Assembly (NCBI RefSeq): GCF_021654775.1
Contig: NZ_AP025343.1
Span: forward strand, 1,641,501 to 1,705,500
Reading direction: 5' to 3'
Length of the DNA stretch: 64,000 nt
Origin: Paenibacillus azoreducens
GTDB taxonomy: Bacteria > Bacillota > Bacilli > Paenibacillales > Paenibacillaceae
Position numbers and translations under genes: made by a program. Of this stretch, positions 26,562 to 35,692 are shown in pieces. Positions within the stretch are counted from its first letter, which is position 1; the number at the start of each line of letters is the position of its first letter. The notes beneath the pieces were generated by a model. It ran no database searches. It was not told where the DNA came from and saw only the letters and a program-made list of their open reading frames with translations.

Positions 26562-28565
26562 TTATTTATCGAGCTTAAAACGTTCGATCATGGTTTGCAT
26601 GTCCACTGCCATCCGGGCAAGTCCGGCCGCGGAAGAACTGATTTCCTCCATGGATGCCAGCTGCTCCTGGCTGGCTGCGGTTACGCGTTCAAACGATGAG
26701 ACCGTCTGCCGGGAGATACCGGCGACCTCGTGTACCGCAGCCGAGATTTCTTCGCTGCTGGCCGACATTTGCTCGGTGATTGCCGAAATATCCTGCACCT
26801 GATCCGAGATATGTTTGGCGGATTGTTCGATGTTTACAAAGGCTTCCAATGCCTCCGCGGTTACATCCAAACCTTGGTTCACATCGGCTTGTACCTTGTT
26901 TTTCATGACATCGAATGCGCTTGTGATCAGATCGGTCATTTTTACGATCGTCTGCTGGATCTCGTCAGCAGTGATGTTGGACTGGTCCGCAAGCTTGCGG
27001 ACTTCGTCGGCAACGACCGCAAATCCCCGTCCGTGTTCGCCGGCACGGGCAGCTTCTATGGCCGCATTCAGCGACAGAAGGTTCGTTTGCTTGGAAATTT
27101 CCGAAATGGCCGTGCTCATGGCCGCAATATTGGCGCTGTGGTCGTGCAGCTGCTCCATCAGTTCGGCGGATTCAACCGTAGAGTGTCGGATGGTATCCAT
27201 TTGGGCGCTGACTTGACGTATTTTTTGACTGCCCGCTTTCACATCGCCTTCGGTACGGCCTGCCGAATCAACGATCATCCCGGCGGATTCGGCGATTTTC
27301 TGGATTCCGCGCGTCATTTCCTCAAGGGTACGGGCGCTTTCCTCGGTTGCGAGGGCCTGGGTTGCCGCGCCTTCGGACGAATCCGAAATCAGGCCGGAGA
27401 CCGTTTCAACCGATTGGGCATTCATTTCCGTGCTGGCAGTCAGCTCCTCGCTGGAAGCCGCCAGTTGGCCGGAAGTTTCGCTCATGTCCACCACCATGCT
27501 GCGTAGAGAAGCGACCATGCCGTTATAATTTTGCGCGAGGGTGCCGATTTCGTCCGTACGCTTGGTTACCACCTGCTCGTTCAGATGGCCTTCGCTAACC
27601 CGAATTGCGGATTGGTTCAACTGCTCGATCGGCCTTGTTATGCCTTTGATGATAAAGAACAGAATGACAAGAATGATAGCTACTGAAAGGACTAGTACGC
27701 CTATGGCTGTATATAGGATCGGGCGCATTGCATCGCTGTATTCGCTGTCGGGAAGAATGCCGACAATTTTGAACGATGTCAATCCATTCGTGGTGTAATA
27801 TCCCCGCTGGAGCACATGAGTGTCAGGATTGTTGTAGTTGATGAAGCCGTTTTTTTGGCTGTTGATGACATCAACCTGCGCCCCGGTCGCTTTGTCCCCG
27901 ATCTTTTTGGTTGGATGGGCCATCATAATATTGTTGCGGTCCATAACGTAGATGTATCCCTTGTTGCCAAGGTGAATATTGTTTACGGTTTTGTTTAGAT
28001 CGTTAATGCTGAAACTGATGGTCACAGCGCCTTGCCCGTCAGGCAGCATTTTAGAAATGGTGAGCACGTAATTGCCGGTTGTTACCGAGATGGAGGGATC
28101 GGCGACCATCGCTTGGTTCGGATATTTTTTGGCGAGTTTGTACCACTCCCGGGTACGCGGGTCGTAATCCTGTTTGCCGGGATCGGGCGATTTCATCCAG
28201 ACTCCCCGGTCATTGCCGATCGTTACGATTTCAGCCTCCGGATGCCGGGTTTTATAATCATCTATCAGCTTCCGAGCTTTAGGCGATTTCTGGTCGATAT
28301 CTTCGGATGTAATTTGATCGGCGAGCATTTGTACGTTGGATATCTGCATTTGAACGAGGTTATCGATCAGGTTGTCAAGCAGGATGACACTGGATTTTGT
28401 CGTATCCTCCATTTTGTCCTGCAGTTGTCCTTGAGCGCTGTTAACGGAAAATAAGGCCACGATAACATTCGGTATGATAACCATTAGACTGATGATGAGT
28501 ACAAGTCTGCTGCGGAGTCTTTTGATCCTGAACAAGCGCAAGGTTCCTTTCGGCTGTAATTTCAA
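26562..28565 (-). CDS. Methyl-accepting chemotaxis protein with dCache sensor
   Basis: TTG start with GGGGG about 8 nt upstream. The 667-aa protein has a first membrane helix at residues 20-42, and an extracellular dCache_1 domain at about 45-285 with the motif [18 protein letters not shown] second helix lies near 290-312, a HAMP domain at 313-365, and the signalling domain carries the conserved hairpin tip [38 protein letters not shown]. dCache domains with this motif often bind amino acids; the ligand here is not known. No other chemotaxis genes are nearby. Confidence 0.92.
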   Translation of the reverse strand: MKLQPKGTLRLFRIKRLRSRLVLIISLMVIIPNVIVALFSVNSAQGQLQDKMEDTTKSSVILLDNLIDNLVQMQISNVQMLADQITSEDIDQKSPKARKLIDDYKTRHPEAEIVTIGNDRGVWMKSPDPGKQDYDPRTREWYKLAKKYPNQAMVADPSISVTTGNYVLTISKMLPDGQGAVTISFSINDLNKTVNNIHLGNKGYIYVMDRNNIMMAHPTKKIGDKATGAQVDVINSQKNGFINYNNPDTHVLQRGYYTTNGLTSFKIVGILPDSEYSDAMRPILYTAIGVLVLSVAIILVILFFIIKGITRPIEQLNQSAIRVSEGHLNEQVVTKRTDEIGTLAQNYNGMVASLRSMVVDMSETSGQLAASSEELTASTEMNAQSVETVSGLISDSSEGAATQALATEESARTLEEMTRGIQKIAESAGMIVDSAGRTEGDVKAGSQKIRQVSAQMDTIRHSTVESAELMEQLHDHSANIAAMSTAISEISKQTNLLSLNAAIEAARAGEHGRGFAVVADEVRKLADQSNITADEIQQTIVKMTDLITSAFDVMKNKVQADVNQGLDVTAEALEAFVNIEQSAKHISDQVQDISAITEQMSASSEEISAAVHEVAGISRQTVSSFERVTAASQEQLASMEEISSSAAGLARMAVDMQTMIERFKLDK

Positions 28566-28699
28566 ATAAATTCCCCCAGATGAAAGTGTGATGTGGTCTC
28601 TTAAAAAGAGGTCCTCTCCTATATTTCGACAAAATCAGCACAATTTTTCATAGTAAAATTATAAAAAAACCTCTATCGATGAAATTCCCACAGAAACCA

Positions 28700-29035
28700 G
28701 ACCGCACCCATAAGCTAACGAAACCTGCAATCATTATTCGGACAAAGATGAGCATTATATATTTCTAAACGAAACTTGTAATCGTTGGGCAAGAATGAGC
28801 ATTAAATATTTTATAGGAAAATGTGCTTTTGCGTTTTGAGACAAAACCCATAACATTTCATCGTTGGTGGTGACCGTGAGGTCATGTAGGCTTCTAATGA
28901 AACCGGGTAACGCTATGTAGCTCAGGCGGAGGTTCATTTGGCCGTATTTCATGCAAATAACGATCTGTAGTTTCGTTAAATTTAAATCGGCATCGTTTTT
29001 GTGGATGTAACGCTCCCCAGTTTCGTTAGCGCATT
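28700..29035. repeat. Modular repeat array, GAAAC family, copy 2
   Basis: Rightward modules CTAACGAAACCTGCAATC (28713), AAACGAAACTTGTAATCG (28768) and CTAATGAAACCGGGTAACGC (28893) converge on inverted modules AACGATCTGTAGTTTCGTTA (28959) and TAACGCTCCCCAGTTTCGTTAG (29008). Between them lies a ~75-nt block shared with 23270-23350. The rest of 28566-28700 holds nothing recognisable. Confidence 0.8.
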
Positions 29036-29120
29036 CAGATAAGCTTAGAAGCGCGGGCAGGATTTAGAGAAACAGGGATCATCCCCAACTTTCCGGAATT
29101 TCATAAAGATTTGGAATGCA

Positions 29121-29155
29121 AGAAACCCTGTTCCTATAAAAAGGACAGGGTTTCT
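29121..29155. terminator. Hairpin, possible terminator
   Basis: AGAAACCCTGTTCCT paired with AGGACAGGGTTTCT (one bulged T), loop of 6. Neither strand has a strong T tail. It is placed immediately before the structured element, as the terminator at 17600 is before copy A. Confidence 0.5.
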
Positions 29156-29156
29156 A

Positions 29157-29290
29157 AACTTCCGGGGTCCCCGCAAAGTAATCGGAATAGCTTCAAAGGC
29201 TACACGTCACTCATTACTTTTGCTTCGCAAAAGCGCCCCTCTGTGAGAGGCGTCGGACTTCTTTCCGATACTCTTTGCGGGGTTATTTTG
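29157..29290. repeat. Structured repeat element, copy B
   Basis: Near-identical to 17657-17790. Here the outer stem reads CCCCGCAAAG / CTTTGCGGGG, fully paired, whereas copy A has T in place of one C. It lies about 110 nt past the 3' end of the patB gene. Confidence 0.8.
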
Positions 29291-29403
29291 ATAATCTGAA
29301 TCCGGTATTCCCGGACCCTCATTACTCTGGATTATAAGTTCATTTAGAAGGCTGTTTATGCAAACGGGCCTAGCCCACCAAGTCCGAAGCGAGCTATAGC
29401 CGG

Positions 29404-30594
29404 CTATTTCTGTTTGGAGGAGCTTCTCCATTCCTGCATAGCCGCATCCAAACGGTTCATGGCCTCAACGACCATATCCTTTGGACAAGCGATATTCATG
29501 CGCATGAAACCTTCGCCGCCGACGCCAAAGGCCGTCCCTTTATTTAGGGCCAATTTGGCTTTGGTCAGCAAAAAGTCCGACAATTCATTCTTCGTCATGC
29601 CAAGTTCACGGAAATCGAGCCACAGAAGATAGGTTGCTTCTGGCCGATAAGCTTTAATTTCCGGCATATGTTTAGTAATGTAGTCCAGCGCATAATCGAT
29701 ATTCCCCTGAAGGTAATTCAGCAGTTCATCGAGCCATTCGCCTCCGCCGGTGTAGGCCGCCTGCGTTGCCGCGCTCCCAAGCGCGCTGATTGTACCCACA
29801 TGATAAATCTCCAGCGTTTTTTGGTAAGCACTGCGGATGTCCGGATCCGGAATGATGATGTTGGATGTGTTAAGTCCGGCAATGTTAAAGGTTTTGCTCG
29901 GCGCGGTGCAGATGATCGAACGGCTTGCGGCATCGCCGGATAATTTGGCAAGAGGCGTATGGGTGTTTTTGGCATACACCAGATCGGCATGAATTTCATC
30001 AGATACGATCAGGACGTCATGGCGCGCACAGAGCTGAATCAAAGCTTCGAGTTCCTCATGCTCCCATACCCGTCCGACCGGATTATGCGGGCTGCACAAG
30101 ATCAGCATCTTGATGGGTCCGTTATTCAAAATCTGCTCCAAACCTTCAAGGTCCAGAGAATAGCGTCCGTTTTCGTATTTTAGCGGATTCAGTACAAGCT
30201 CGCGTCCCTGGTCTTCTACGACGCTGTGAAACGGCGGATAAACCGGCGGCTGGATTACGACTTTGTCGCCGGCGCGGGTGAAAGCCTGAACGGCAAAGGT
30301 GAGTGCGGGAACGACGCCTGGGCAAAATACGATCCAGTCAGGTTCGATCTCCCAACCGTGCCGCTGCTTCATCCAGTCGACGATGGATTGTTTGTATTCA
30401 TCGGTCTGCATGGTGTATCCGAACACCCCATGCTCGACACGCTGCCGCAGCGCTTCGATAACGGATGGCGGGGATTCGAAATCCATGTCGGCCACCCACA
30501 TGGGTAAAGCGTCTGACGTACCGAAAATATGTTTCATGTTGTCCCACTTGTCGCAGCCGGTCTGTTGACGCGAAACGGGTTTATCAAAATTCAA
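29404..30594 (-). CDS. patB: PatB/MalY-family aminotransferase (probable cystathionine beta-lyase)
   Basis: The TTG at 30594 has GGAGG 8 nt upstream; the upstream in-frame TTG lies inside that site. The 396-aa protein is a fold type I PLP enzyme. MWVADMDFESPP near residue 32 is the PatB/MalY signature, SPHNPVGRVW and VSDEIHADL line the cofactor site, and the Schiff-base lysine is in APSKTFNIAGLNTSN. Members cleave C-S bonds of cystathionine or cysteine conjugates. It stands alone; no methionine gene is adjacent. Confidence 0.9.
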   Translation of the reverse strand: MNFDKPVSRQQTGCDKWDNMKHIFGTSDALPMWVADMDFESPPSVIEALRQRVEHGVFGYTMQTDEYKQSIVDWMKQRHGWEIEPDWIVFCPGVVPALTFAVQAFTRAGDKVVIQPPVYPPFHSVVEDQGRELVLNPLKYENGRYSLDLEGLEQILNNGPIKMLILCSPHNPVGRVWEHEELEALIQLCARHDVLIVSDEIHADLVYAKNTHTPLAKLSGDAASRSIICTAPSKTFNIAGLNTSNIIIPDPDIRSAYQKTLEIYHVGTISALGSAATQAAYTGGGEWLDELLNYLQGNIDYALDYITKHMPEIKAYRPEATYLLWLDFRELGMTKNELSDFLLTKAKLALNKGTAFGVGGEGFMRMNIACPKDMVVEAMNRLDAAMQEWRSSSKQK

Positions 30595-30693
30595 TGTATT
30601 GCCCTCCCTCAAAATCAGCAGAAATAGATGTCTTTGTAACTATATTATATATATTATATCAGAGAGGAAGATGGAGGAAGGGGAAGCTGCCAT

Positions 30694-31092
30694 CTAGCCT
30701 TTTGCAGCCGGGCGCACCGGAAATATTCCTTCGATTTTATTGAGCGGGAACAGAATCCGGGAGGGGAACTTCCCTTTGGCCTGAACTTCGACGAAGTCGG
30801 TTCCGATCTGCACCAAACGGATATCGGCAAAGGCATTGCCGGTTCGAAACGTCGTGCGCAGGCCGACTCGAACGGTACTGGCAGGTGCTTTAATACCGAA
30901 CACACGAATGGATTGAAGGCTTAGAGGTACAAATAATTCATTTTGCACCTGAATAAAATTTCTTTTGAATACCCGCTGAATCTTGCCCGGTTCAAGACCG
31001 AGGCCTTCGCCGTTGATTTCAGCCAACCGGCCTGTCAACTGAGCCAGCCGCTGCTGCAGCGATATATTTCTGCTAAGCTTAAGTATAGACAA
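30694..31092 (-). CDS. Small conserved protein, DUF2642-like C-terminus
   Basis: The TTG at 31092 has GGAGGG 7 nt upstream and gives 132 aa. An N-terminal helix (LQQRLAQLTGRLAEINGE) is followed by a beta-rich region. Its end, IRLVQIGTDFVEVQAKGKF and FPLNKIEGIFPV, resembles the pattern of DUF2642-type proteins of spore formers, where a short beta barrel ends in PLxxI. The resemblance is by eye only. It is divergent from the gene at 31283. Confidence 0.6.
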   Translation of the reverse strand: MSILKLSRNISLQQRLAQLTGRLAEINGEGLGLEPGKIQRVFKRNFIQVQNELFVPLSLQSIRVFGIKAPASTVRVGLRTTFRTGNAFADIRLVQIGTDFVEVQAKGKFPSRILFPLNKIEGIFPVRPAAKG

Positions 31093-31282
31093 GGAGCATC
31101 CCTCCGTTACATTGGTTTGCTCTATTGTATGAGGCGACATTTGGGCCGGTGAGAAGCCTTAGGAGGGTTCTTGCCGATTGGATTTAGAGGGTAAATCCCC
31201 AAATTCCGGCAAAGATATAATTATGAGGCGCATATCCGCGGATGAACAGGTTTTTGGAACATCTGCAAGAAAAGGAGAACTA

Positions 31283-32626
31283 ATGAAGAAGGATTCAGCA
31301 AACTCGAGAGCGTGGGCCTTTGAAGGCCCGAGTATCCAAATCGATCCGTTATTTCCTTATTATCAAAACCGTACCGAAGACAGCGTGGCCGAGGAAATAC
31401 AGCTTTCCGGCTACCGTACCGTCCATTACTTTGTCGTAAACGAAACCCGGATCAACGAGAAATTAATCCGCTGTTTCCATGACAGGGACATTGCGGTTTG
31501 GGCGCTTGTCATTGGAAACGGAACCTTTGAAACCTCGCATCTGCCGTCGGAATGGCCCGCTTGGAAAATGGGGCTGCTGAAGGAACTTAGCGATGGGTTC
31601 GAACGGTTTTCCCCCTTTTCGGAAGCATATGTGCAGTGGAAAAAGGAAGCCGTATCCCGAATGCTGCAGCAGTATCCATTTGACGGAATCGAGATCGCCG
31701 AGCCGTATTTTCCGGAATGGGACGGAATCCGGCGCGGGGTGTACGGGGATATCGGACCGGCGGCGAAGCAGGCTTTCCATGAAAAATACGGGCTATCCAT
31801 TCCCGAATTTGCGAACAGGTTCGCGGCAAATTATTATAAGAAAATTCCGGATGTTTACGCCAAATGGATCGAGTTTCGCGTCGACGCCGTTAATGCACTT
31901 ATCGATGAAATTATCAATGGCAGCGGCGGAGCGCGCGCGGTTCGCGCGGACATTTTGGCCGCGACCTGGTCTTTGGCTGTAGATGGTGGCGCCGTATCCA
32001 CCCTGAGGCTCAAGGAATGGCAGGGGCTGGATGCGATCTCCATGATCGAAAAGGTGAAGCCGGACCTGCATGTGCTTCAGACCCATTGGCCGGATTGGAT
32101 GAAACGCAATCTTAAAGCGGAGTACGCCGGGACGTACGAAAGTTTCGCGGCGCCAATCCGTGCGGCTTTCCCGGGGCTCCCGCTTGGAATACAAGCCGAT
32201 GTTGGATCAAAGGCCAATATGATGAAGGGCCGCAGCTGGCTGAATCAGTTCCAGAATACGGTGTATGATTTGGGTTATCATACCTGGACTGCATATGAAT
32301 ATCATCTGGGCGGGTATATGTATGAAGAGCCGCCGGTACCGCTAACCGCCGTCATCCAGGAAGAAGCGGAGGTTGTCGTTTCCTTTAGCAAACGGCTGGA
32401 CCCCGGCTCGACCGGCGTTATTGTGGCGAAAGCGGATGGAGAGGGAATCCCGGCGCTGGAAAGCAAGGTGGATGGCAATCGGCTGTGGCTCCGATTTCGC
32501 CAGCTGCCGGACAGCCGCCCGTTTTATATCGAGTTTCGCGACGCGAAGGATACGCCGACTTTGTGGTATGTCAAAGGGAGAAAGGCGAATGACGTGCCGC
32601 GGGGAACTCGTTTTCCCGTCTTTTGA
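31283..32626 (+). CDS. Putative TIM-barrel glycoside-hydrolase-like protein
   Basis: ATG 31283 has AAAGGAG 6-7 nt upstream; the frame is open further 5' but unsupported. The 447-aa protein has no signal peptide. Segments such as YRTVHYFVVNET, RDIAVWALVIGNGTFE, YPFDGIEIAEPYFPEWDG and FPGLPLGIQADVGS fit a (beta/alpha)8 barrel in which FDGIEI(A/D)-type strands end in acidic residues. The last 100 residues look like a beta-sandwich (VVVSFSKRLDPGSTG). I cannot name a specific family or substrate. It may be a cytoplasmic glycosidase or a related enzyme. Confidence 0.5.
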   Translation: MKKDSANSRAWAFEGPSIQIDPLFPYYQNRTEDSVAEEIQLSGYRTVHYFVVNETRINEKLIRCFHDRDIAVWALVIGNGTFETSHLPSEWPAWKMGLLKELSDGFERFSPFSEAYVQWKKEAVSRMLQQYPFDGIEIAEPYFPEWDGIRRGVYGDIGPAAKQAFHEKYGLSIPEFANRFAANYYKKIPDVYAKWIEFRVDAVNALIDEIINGSGGARAVRADILAATWSLAVDGGAVSTLRLKEWQGLDAISMIEKVKPDLHVLQTHWPDWMKRNLKAEYAGTYESFAAPIRAAFPGLPLGIQADVGSKANMMKGRSWLNQFQNTVYDLGYHTWTAYEYHLGGYMYEEPPVPLTAVIQEEAEVVVSFSKRLDPGSTGVIVAKADGEGIPALESKVDGNRLWLRFRQLPDSRPFYIEFRDAKDTPTLWYVKGRKANDVPRGTRFPVF

Positions 32627-32679
32627 ACATCCCGGCATTGCCGGTCATGAAGATATTCCTTCATTTAATGGAACTTTCT

Positions 32680-32793
32680 CGGCCACATGACGGAAAGTCC
32701 TCGGCCAGCGTGATGGAATGTTCCCGGCCAGCATGATGGAAAGTCCTCGGCTTGCATGACGGAAAGTTTCCGATCAGCATGACGGATCATCCT
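32680..32793. repeat. 23-bp tandem repeat, about five copies
   Basis: Unit CGGCCAGCATGATGGAAAGTCCT with starts at 32680, 32702, 32725, 32748 and 32771; a partial sixth follows at 32794. Units differ by one to six bases. It starts 50 nt after the TIM-barrel gene. Confidence 0.85.
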
Positions 32794-32862
32794 CGGCTAG
32801 CGAACTGGGAACTATAGCGTTGAGAAGTTTCAGGATTTTCGAATCCGCATATAAGAAAAAAG

Positions 32863-33052
32863 CATAACGGACACCATGGCCGCTAATTCGCAAAAAATAG
32901 CGATTTTCAAATTTTAACGGACACCTCAGCGCTTAATAGCTGCAAATCATCACAAAAAGGGCATATTTCACTAAATAGCGGCAGCTGTGTCCGTTAGAAA
33001 TCAAAATGGATGAATTTACCCTTTTTAGCGTCCGTAGTGTCCGTTAGAGATG
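32863..33052. repeat. Modular repeat array, GGACAC family, copy 2
   Basis: Rightward modules TAACGGACACCATGGCCGCTAA (32865) and TTAACGGACACCTCAGCGCTTAA (32916) converge on inverted modules TAGCGGCAGCTGTGTCCGTTAGA (32975) and TAGCGTCCGTAGTGTCCGTTAGA (33028). Linker text is related to that at 5802-6060. Confidence 0.8.
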
Positions 33053-33082
33053 GAGCGAGCTCCAGCTTGACATCGTGCTGTT

Positions 33083-33400
33083 GCGCAGTATATCCGTATG
33101 CACGGCAACGGCATCGTGCTGTTGCGCAGTATATCCGTATGCACGGCATCGGCATCATGCTATGCGCAGTATATCCGTATGCATGTCATCGGCATCATGC
33201 TGTCGCGCAGTATATCCGTATGCACGGCATCGACATCATGCTGTCGCGCAGTATATCCGTGCACGGCATCGGCATCATGCTATGCGCAGTATATCCGTAT
33301 GCATGTCATCGACATCGTGCTGTTGCGCAGTATATCCGTATGCACGGCATCGGCATCATGCTGTTGCGCAGTATATCCGCCACGCATGGCATCGAGCTAT
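33083..33400. repeat. 41-bp tandem repeat, eight copies, abutting the SDR gene
   Basis: Units begin with GCGCAGTATATCCG at 33083, 33124, 33164, 33205, 33246, 33284, 33325 and 33366, spaced 38-41 nt. A ninth partial core sits at 33402 and is the SDR gene's own 3' end. Units vary by a few bases and short deletions. All three plus-strand frames stay open through it only because of the repeat. Confidence 0.92.
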
Positions 33401-34140
33401 CTCGCAGTATATCCGCCATCCACCATCAGACTTGTCCCGGTGATAAACGATGCATCGTCGCTGGCAAGGAATAAAACGGCTTTGGCTATTTCCTCGGGGC
33501 GGCCAAGCCGGCCGATCGGCTGCAGATCAATCAGCTTTTGCACCTCTTCCGAAGGGAGTACCTTCATCAGAGGCGTTTCGATATATCCCGGACAGACCGC
33601 ATTTACGCGGATGCCTTTATTGGCATATTGAATGCCGAGGGTTTGGGTAAGCATAACCACCCCGGCCTTGGCGGATCCGTAGGCTGTTACCCCGGCTTTG
33701 GCCGCATGTCCATGGATGGAGGCCCCATTGACGATCACGCCGCCGGTTCCCTGCTTCAGCATCTGGATCAGGGCATATTTATCGGCCAGGAACACGCCCG
33801 TCAGATTGACATCCAGCGTGCGCCGCCATTTTTCCAGCGACAGCTCATCAGCCGGATCATCATTGGTCACGGCCGCATTGGCGAACAGGATATCGAGCTT
33901 GCCGTAAGTTTGGACAGTGCGTTCGATCAATTTCTGAATGTCCTCTTCAACCTTGACATCAACCTTCTCGTATATGGCCTGATAACCGTCCTCCTTTAGC
34001 CTGTTCGCAACTTCCTGTCCGGCTTCGGAAAAATCGGCAATAACCACGGAAGCCCCTTCCTGCGCGAACAGCCGCGCCGTAGCTTGTCCGATTCCGCCCG
34101 CCGCACCAGTGATGACTGCTGTTTTGCCGGATAATTTCAT
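33397..34140 (-). CDS. SDR-family NAD(P)-dependent oxidoreductase
   Basis: ATG 34140 is used; AAGGAG is 11 nt upstream, and the TTG at 34149 is too near it. The 247-aa classical SDR has the cofactor motif TGAAGGIG near residue 10, the LFANAAV segment, catalytic Ser in NGASIHGH and Tyr/Lys in YGSAKAGV, and the PGYIETPL loop. It is close in layout to glucose 1-dehydrogenases and 3-oxoacyl reductases, but the substrate is unknown. The stop codon lies inside the edge of a 41-bp tandem array, whose core equals the last codons of this gene. Confidence 0.88.
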   Translation of the reverse strand: MKLSGKTAVITGAAGGIGQATARLFAQEGASVVIADFSEAGQEVANRLKEDGYQAIYEKVDVKVEEDIQKLIERTVQTYGKLDILFANAAVTNDDPADELSLEKWRRTLDVNLTGVFLADKYALIQMLKQGTGGVIVNGASIHGHAAKAGVTAYGSAKAGVVMLTQTLGIQYANKGIRVNAVCPGYIETPLMKVLPSEEVQKLIDLQPIGRLGRPEEIAKAVLFLASDDASFITGTSLMVDGGYTAR

Positions 34141-34274
34141 ACCTATCAACGCTCCTTCATGGACAAAAATGGGAGTGGCCTCATTAATACTTTCTCTTAT
34201 AATTTCCCATTTTTCTAATCATATCCTGAGATCAAGACGGGTTGATTTTTATGGTATACATGTGTTACATTTAT

Positions 34275-34301
34275 ATTGTAAACAATTTAATTTTATAAAA
34301 T
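34275..34301. promoter_or_regulatory. Two inverted repeats before the glutathione peroxidase gene
   Basis: ATTGT-AA-ACAAT at 34275-34286 and the perfect palindrome ATTTTATAAAAT at 34290-34301, in an AT-rich region 55-80 nt before the start codon. Possible operators of the peroxidase gene; no regulator can be named. Confidence 0.35.
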
Positions 34302-34354
34302 AAAAATAGCCGACTGAAACAAAATAAACGGCAAAACAATGGAGGTTTAACCAG

Positions 34355-34900
34355 ATGAGCGTATATTCATTTAAAGCGAAAAATATCCGTGGCAAGGAAG
34401 AATCCTTGTCGCAATACGAAGGAAATGTACTTTTGATCGTCAACACGGCCAGCGAATGCGGTTTTACGGCACAATACTCCGATCTTCAGAAGCTTTACGA
34501 AAAATATAAGGACCGCGGATTCACGATCCTTGGTTTCCCTTGCAATCAATTTGGCGGGCAAGAGCCTGGAAGCAACGAAGATGTGAACACCTTTTGCCAG
34601 ATCAATTACGGTGTAACATTCCCTCTGTTTGAGAAAACAGACGTACGCGGGGAAGGCAAACATCCGCTTTTTGCTTACCTGTCTGAGCAGGCCCCATTTA
34701 AAGGGTTTGATCCAAGCAATTCGGAAGCCAAGATGCTGTCCGCTTTTATTGAAAAAGAGCAGCCCGAGCTGATGGAAGGCAATGATATCAAATGGAATTT
34801 CACCAAATTCCTGATTGACCGCAAGGGAAACGTGGTGAATCGCTTCGAATCGCCGGTAGGACCGCTTGAACTCGAACCAGCCGTTGAATCTTTGCTGTAA
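34355..34900 (+). CDS. bsaA: Glutathione peroxidase family protein (BsaA-like)
   Basis: ATG with GGAGGT 9 nt upstream. The 181-aa protein has the peroxidatic cysteine in [12 protein letters not shown] near residue 36, the [17 protein letters not shown] motif, and the conserved [12 protein letters not shown] segment. Cys replaces the selenocysteine of animal enzymes. In Firmicutes such proteins usually act as thioredoxin- or bacillithiol-linked peroxidases reducing peroxides. Single gene with its own terminator. Confidence 0.92.
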   Translation: MSVYSFKAKNIRGKEESLSQYEGNVLLIVNTASECGFTAQYSDLQKLYEKYKDRGFTILGFPCNQFGGQEPGSNEDVNTFCQINYGVTFPLFEKTDVRGEGKHPLFAYLSEQAPFKGFDPSNSEAKMLSAFIEKEQPELMEGNDIKWNFTKFLIDRKGNVVNRFESPVGPLELEPAVESLL

Positions 34901-35038
34901 TAACGTGGTTCCCGTTCATCAATAAGAATGTCTAACATTCAGACATCAAAATTTAAGGTGTTTTCAAGGTTATTTTCATCTAATTTTAAGAAAGGACTTC
35001 TATAATTCTATCCATACCCCTTTTATAATATATTGCTT

Positions 35039-35077
35039 GATACCCTGGAGTCCGCTGCTTCAGGGTATGTTTTTATT
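35039..35077 (+). terminator. Terminator of the glutathione peroxidase gene
   Basis: ATACCCTGGAG paired with CTTCAGGGTAT, 7-nt loop, then GTTTTTATTT. It lies about 140 nt after the stop. Confidence 0.75.
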
Positions 35078-35090
35078 TCCGTACAATTGA

Positions 35091-35138
35091 AAACACCCCA
35101 TAGAGATGCGCTTTAACAAGCTTCCCTATGGGGTGTTT
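35091..35138 (-). terminator. Inverted repeat after the DUF1641 gene, possible terminator
   Basis: AAACACCCCATAG paired with CTATGGGGTGTTT over a 22-nt loop. On the minus strand it is followed by TTTTC, a weak tail. Confidence 0.5.
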
Positions 35139-35201
35139 CTAATAGGCTGGAACCCGTCAGCCTAATTTGTCTTTTTGATAATAGATTAAAGTTTGCGAGG
35201 C

Positions 35202-35675
35202 TTACTCGCCTAGTTCTTTGCCTAGTCCCTTCAAGAAACGCAGCCCAAATCCGATCGCCCGGTTTACGTCAGGATCCTTCAGCGCGCCCAGGAGAGAAAA
35301 GATGGTTAGCTTCTCTTCCTGCGGCTTGCCTGCTTCCTCCAGCCCTTTGGCTATGCCGGTGAGCAGCTTTGCGGTATGCTCCGGATTGATGGCGGAAAGG
35401 GCGCCGGCTGCTGCGATCCCGTTGTTGATGATGTTGGTGACTTCGGGACGATTTGCCTGATGAAGGGCGATTTCAGCCACTTTTGCTTTGGCTTTAAGGA
35501 GTGCTTCCGTCGCTTCCAGGATACCGCTGCCGTACAGCTCGTTCAGCACATCGATCGCTTTGTCGATCGCTTGTTCATGTTCGACCACGGAATCTTTTAA
35601 TTGTTCCAGGGACTGCTGCTTTAATTCTTCTTCGCTGAGTACGCGTTTTTTAATCATCGAAATCGGTTCTGCCAT
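35202..35675 (-). CDS. yrhD: DUF1641 protein (YrhD-like), formate dehydrogenase partner
   Basis: ATG 35675 has AAAGGTGG 7 nt upstream, giving 157 aa; the longer frame lies in the dehydrogenase gene end. The protein is soluble and helical. The DUF1641 core is visible as LLKAKAKVAEIALHQANRPEV, LLTGIAKGLEEAG and the end DPDVNRAIGFGLRFLKGLGKEL. In B. subtilis yrhD adjoins the yrhE formate dehydrogenase gene, as here, where it starts 17 nt after the fdhF-like stop. Its role is not established; an association with the dehydrogenase or its electron transfer is inferred from conserved linkage. Confidence 0.85.
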   Translation of the reverse strand: MAEPISMIKKRVLSEEELKQQSLEQLKDSVVEHEQAIDKAIDVLNELYGSGILEATEALLKAKAKVAEIALHQANRPEVTNIINNGIAAAGALSAINPEHTAKLLTGIAKGLEEAGKPQEEKLTIFSLLGALKDPDVNRAIGFGLRFLKGLGKELGE

Positions 35676-35692
35676 CTTTATACCACCTTTCC

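Noticed and set aside
33083..33400. 41-bp array considered as CRISPR
   Set aside because: The whole unit is conserved; there are no variable spacers between constant repeats, and no cas genes.
33010..33631. Overlapping frames through the 41-bp repeat encoding a periodic peptide
   Set aside because: All three frames are open because the unit has no stop. They run into the SDR gene in antisense and lack start signals.
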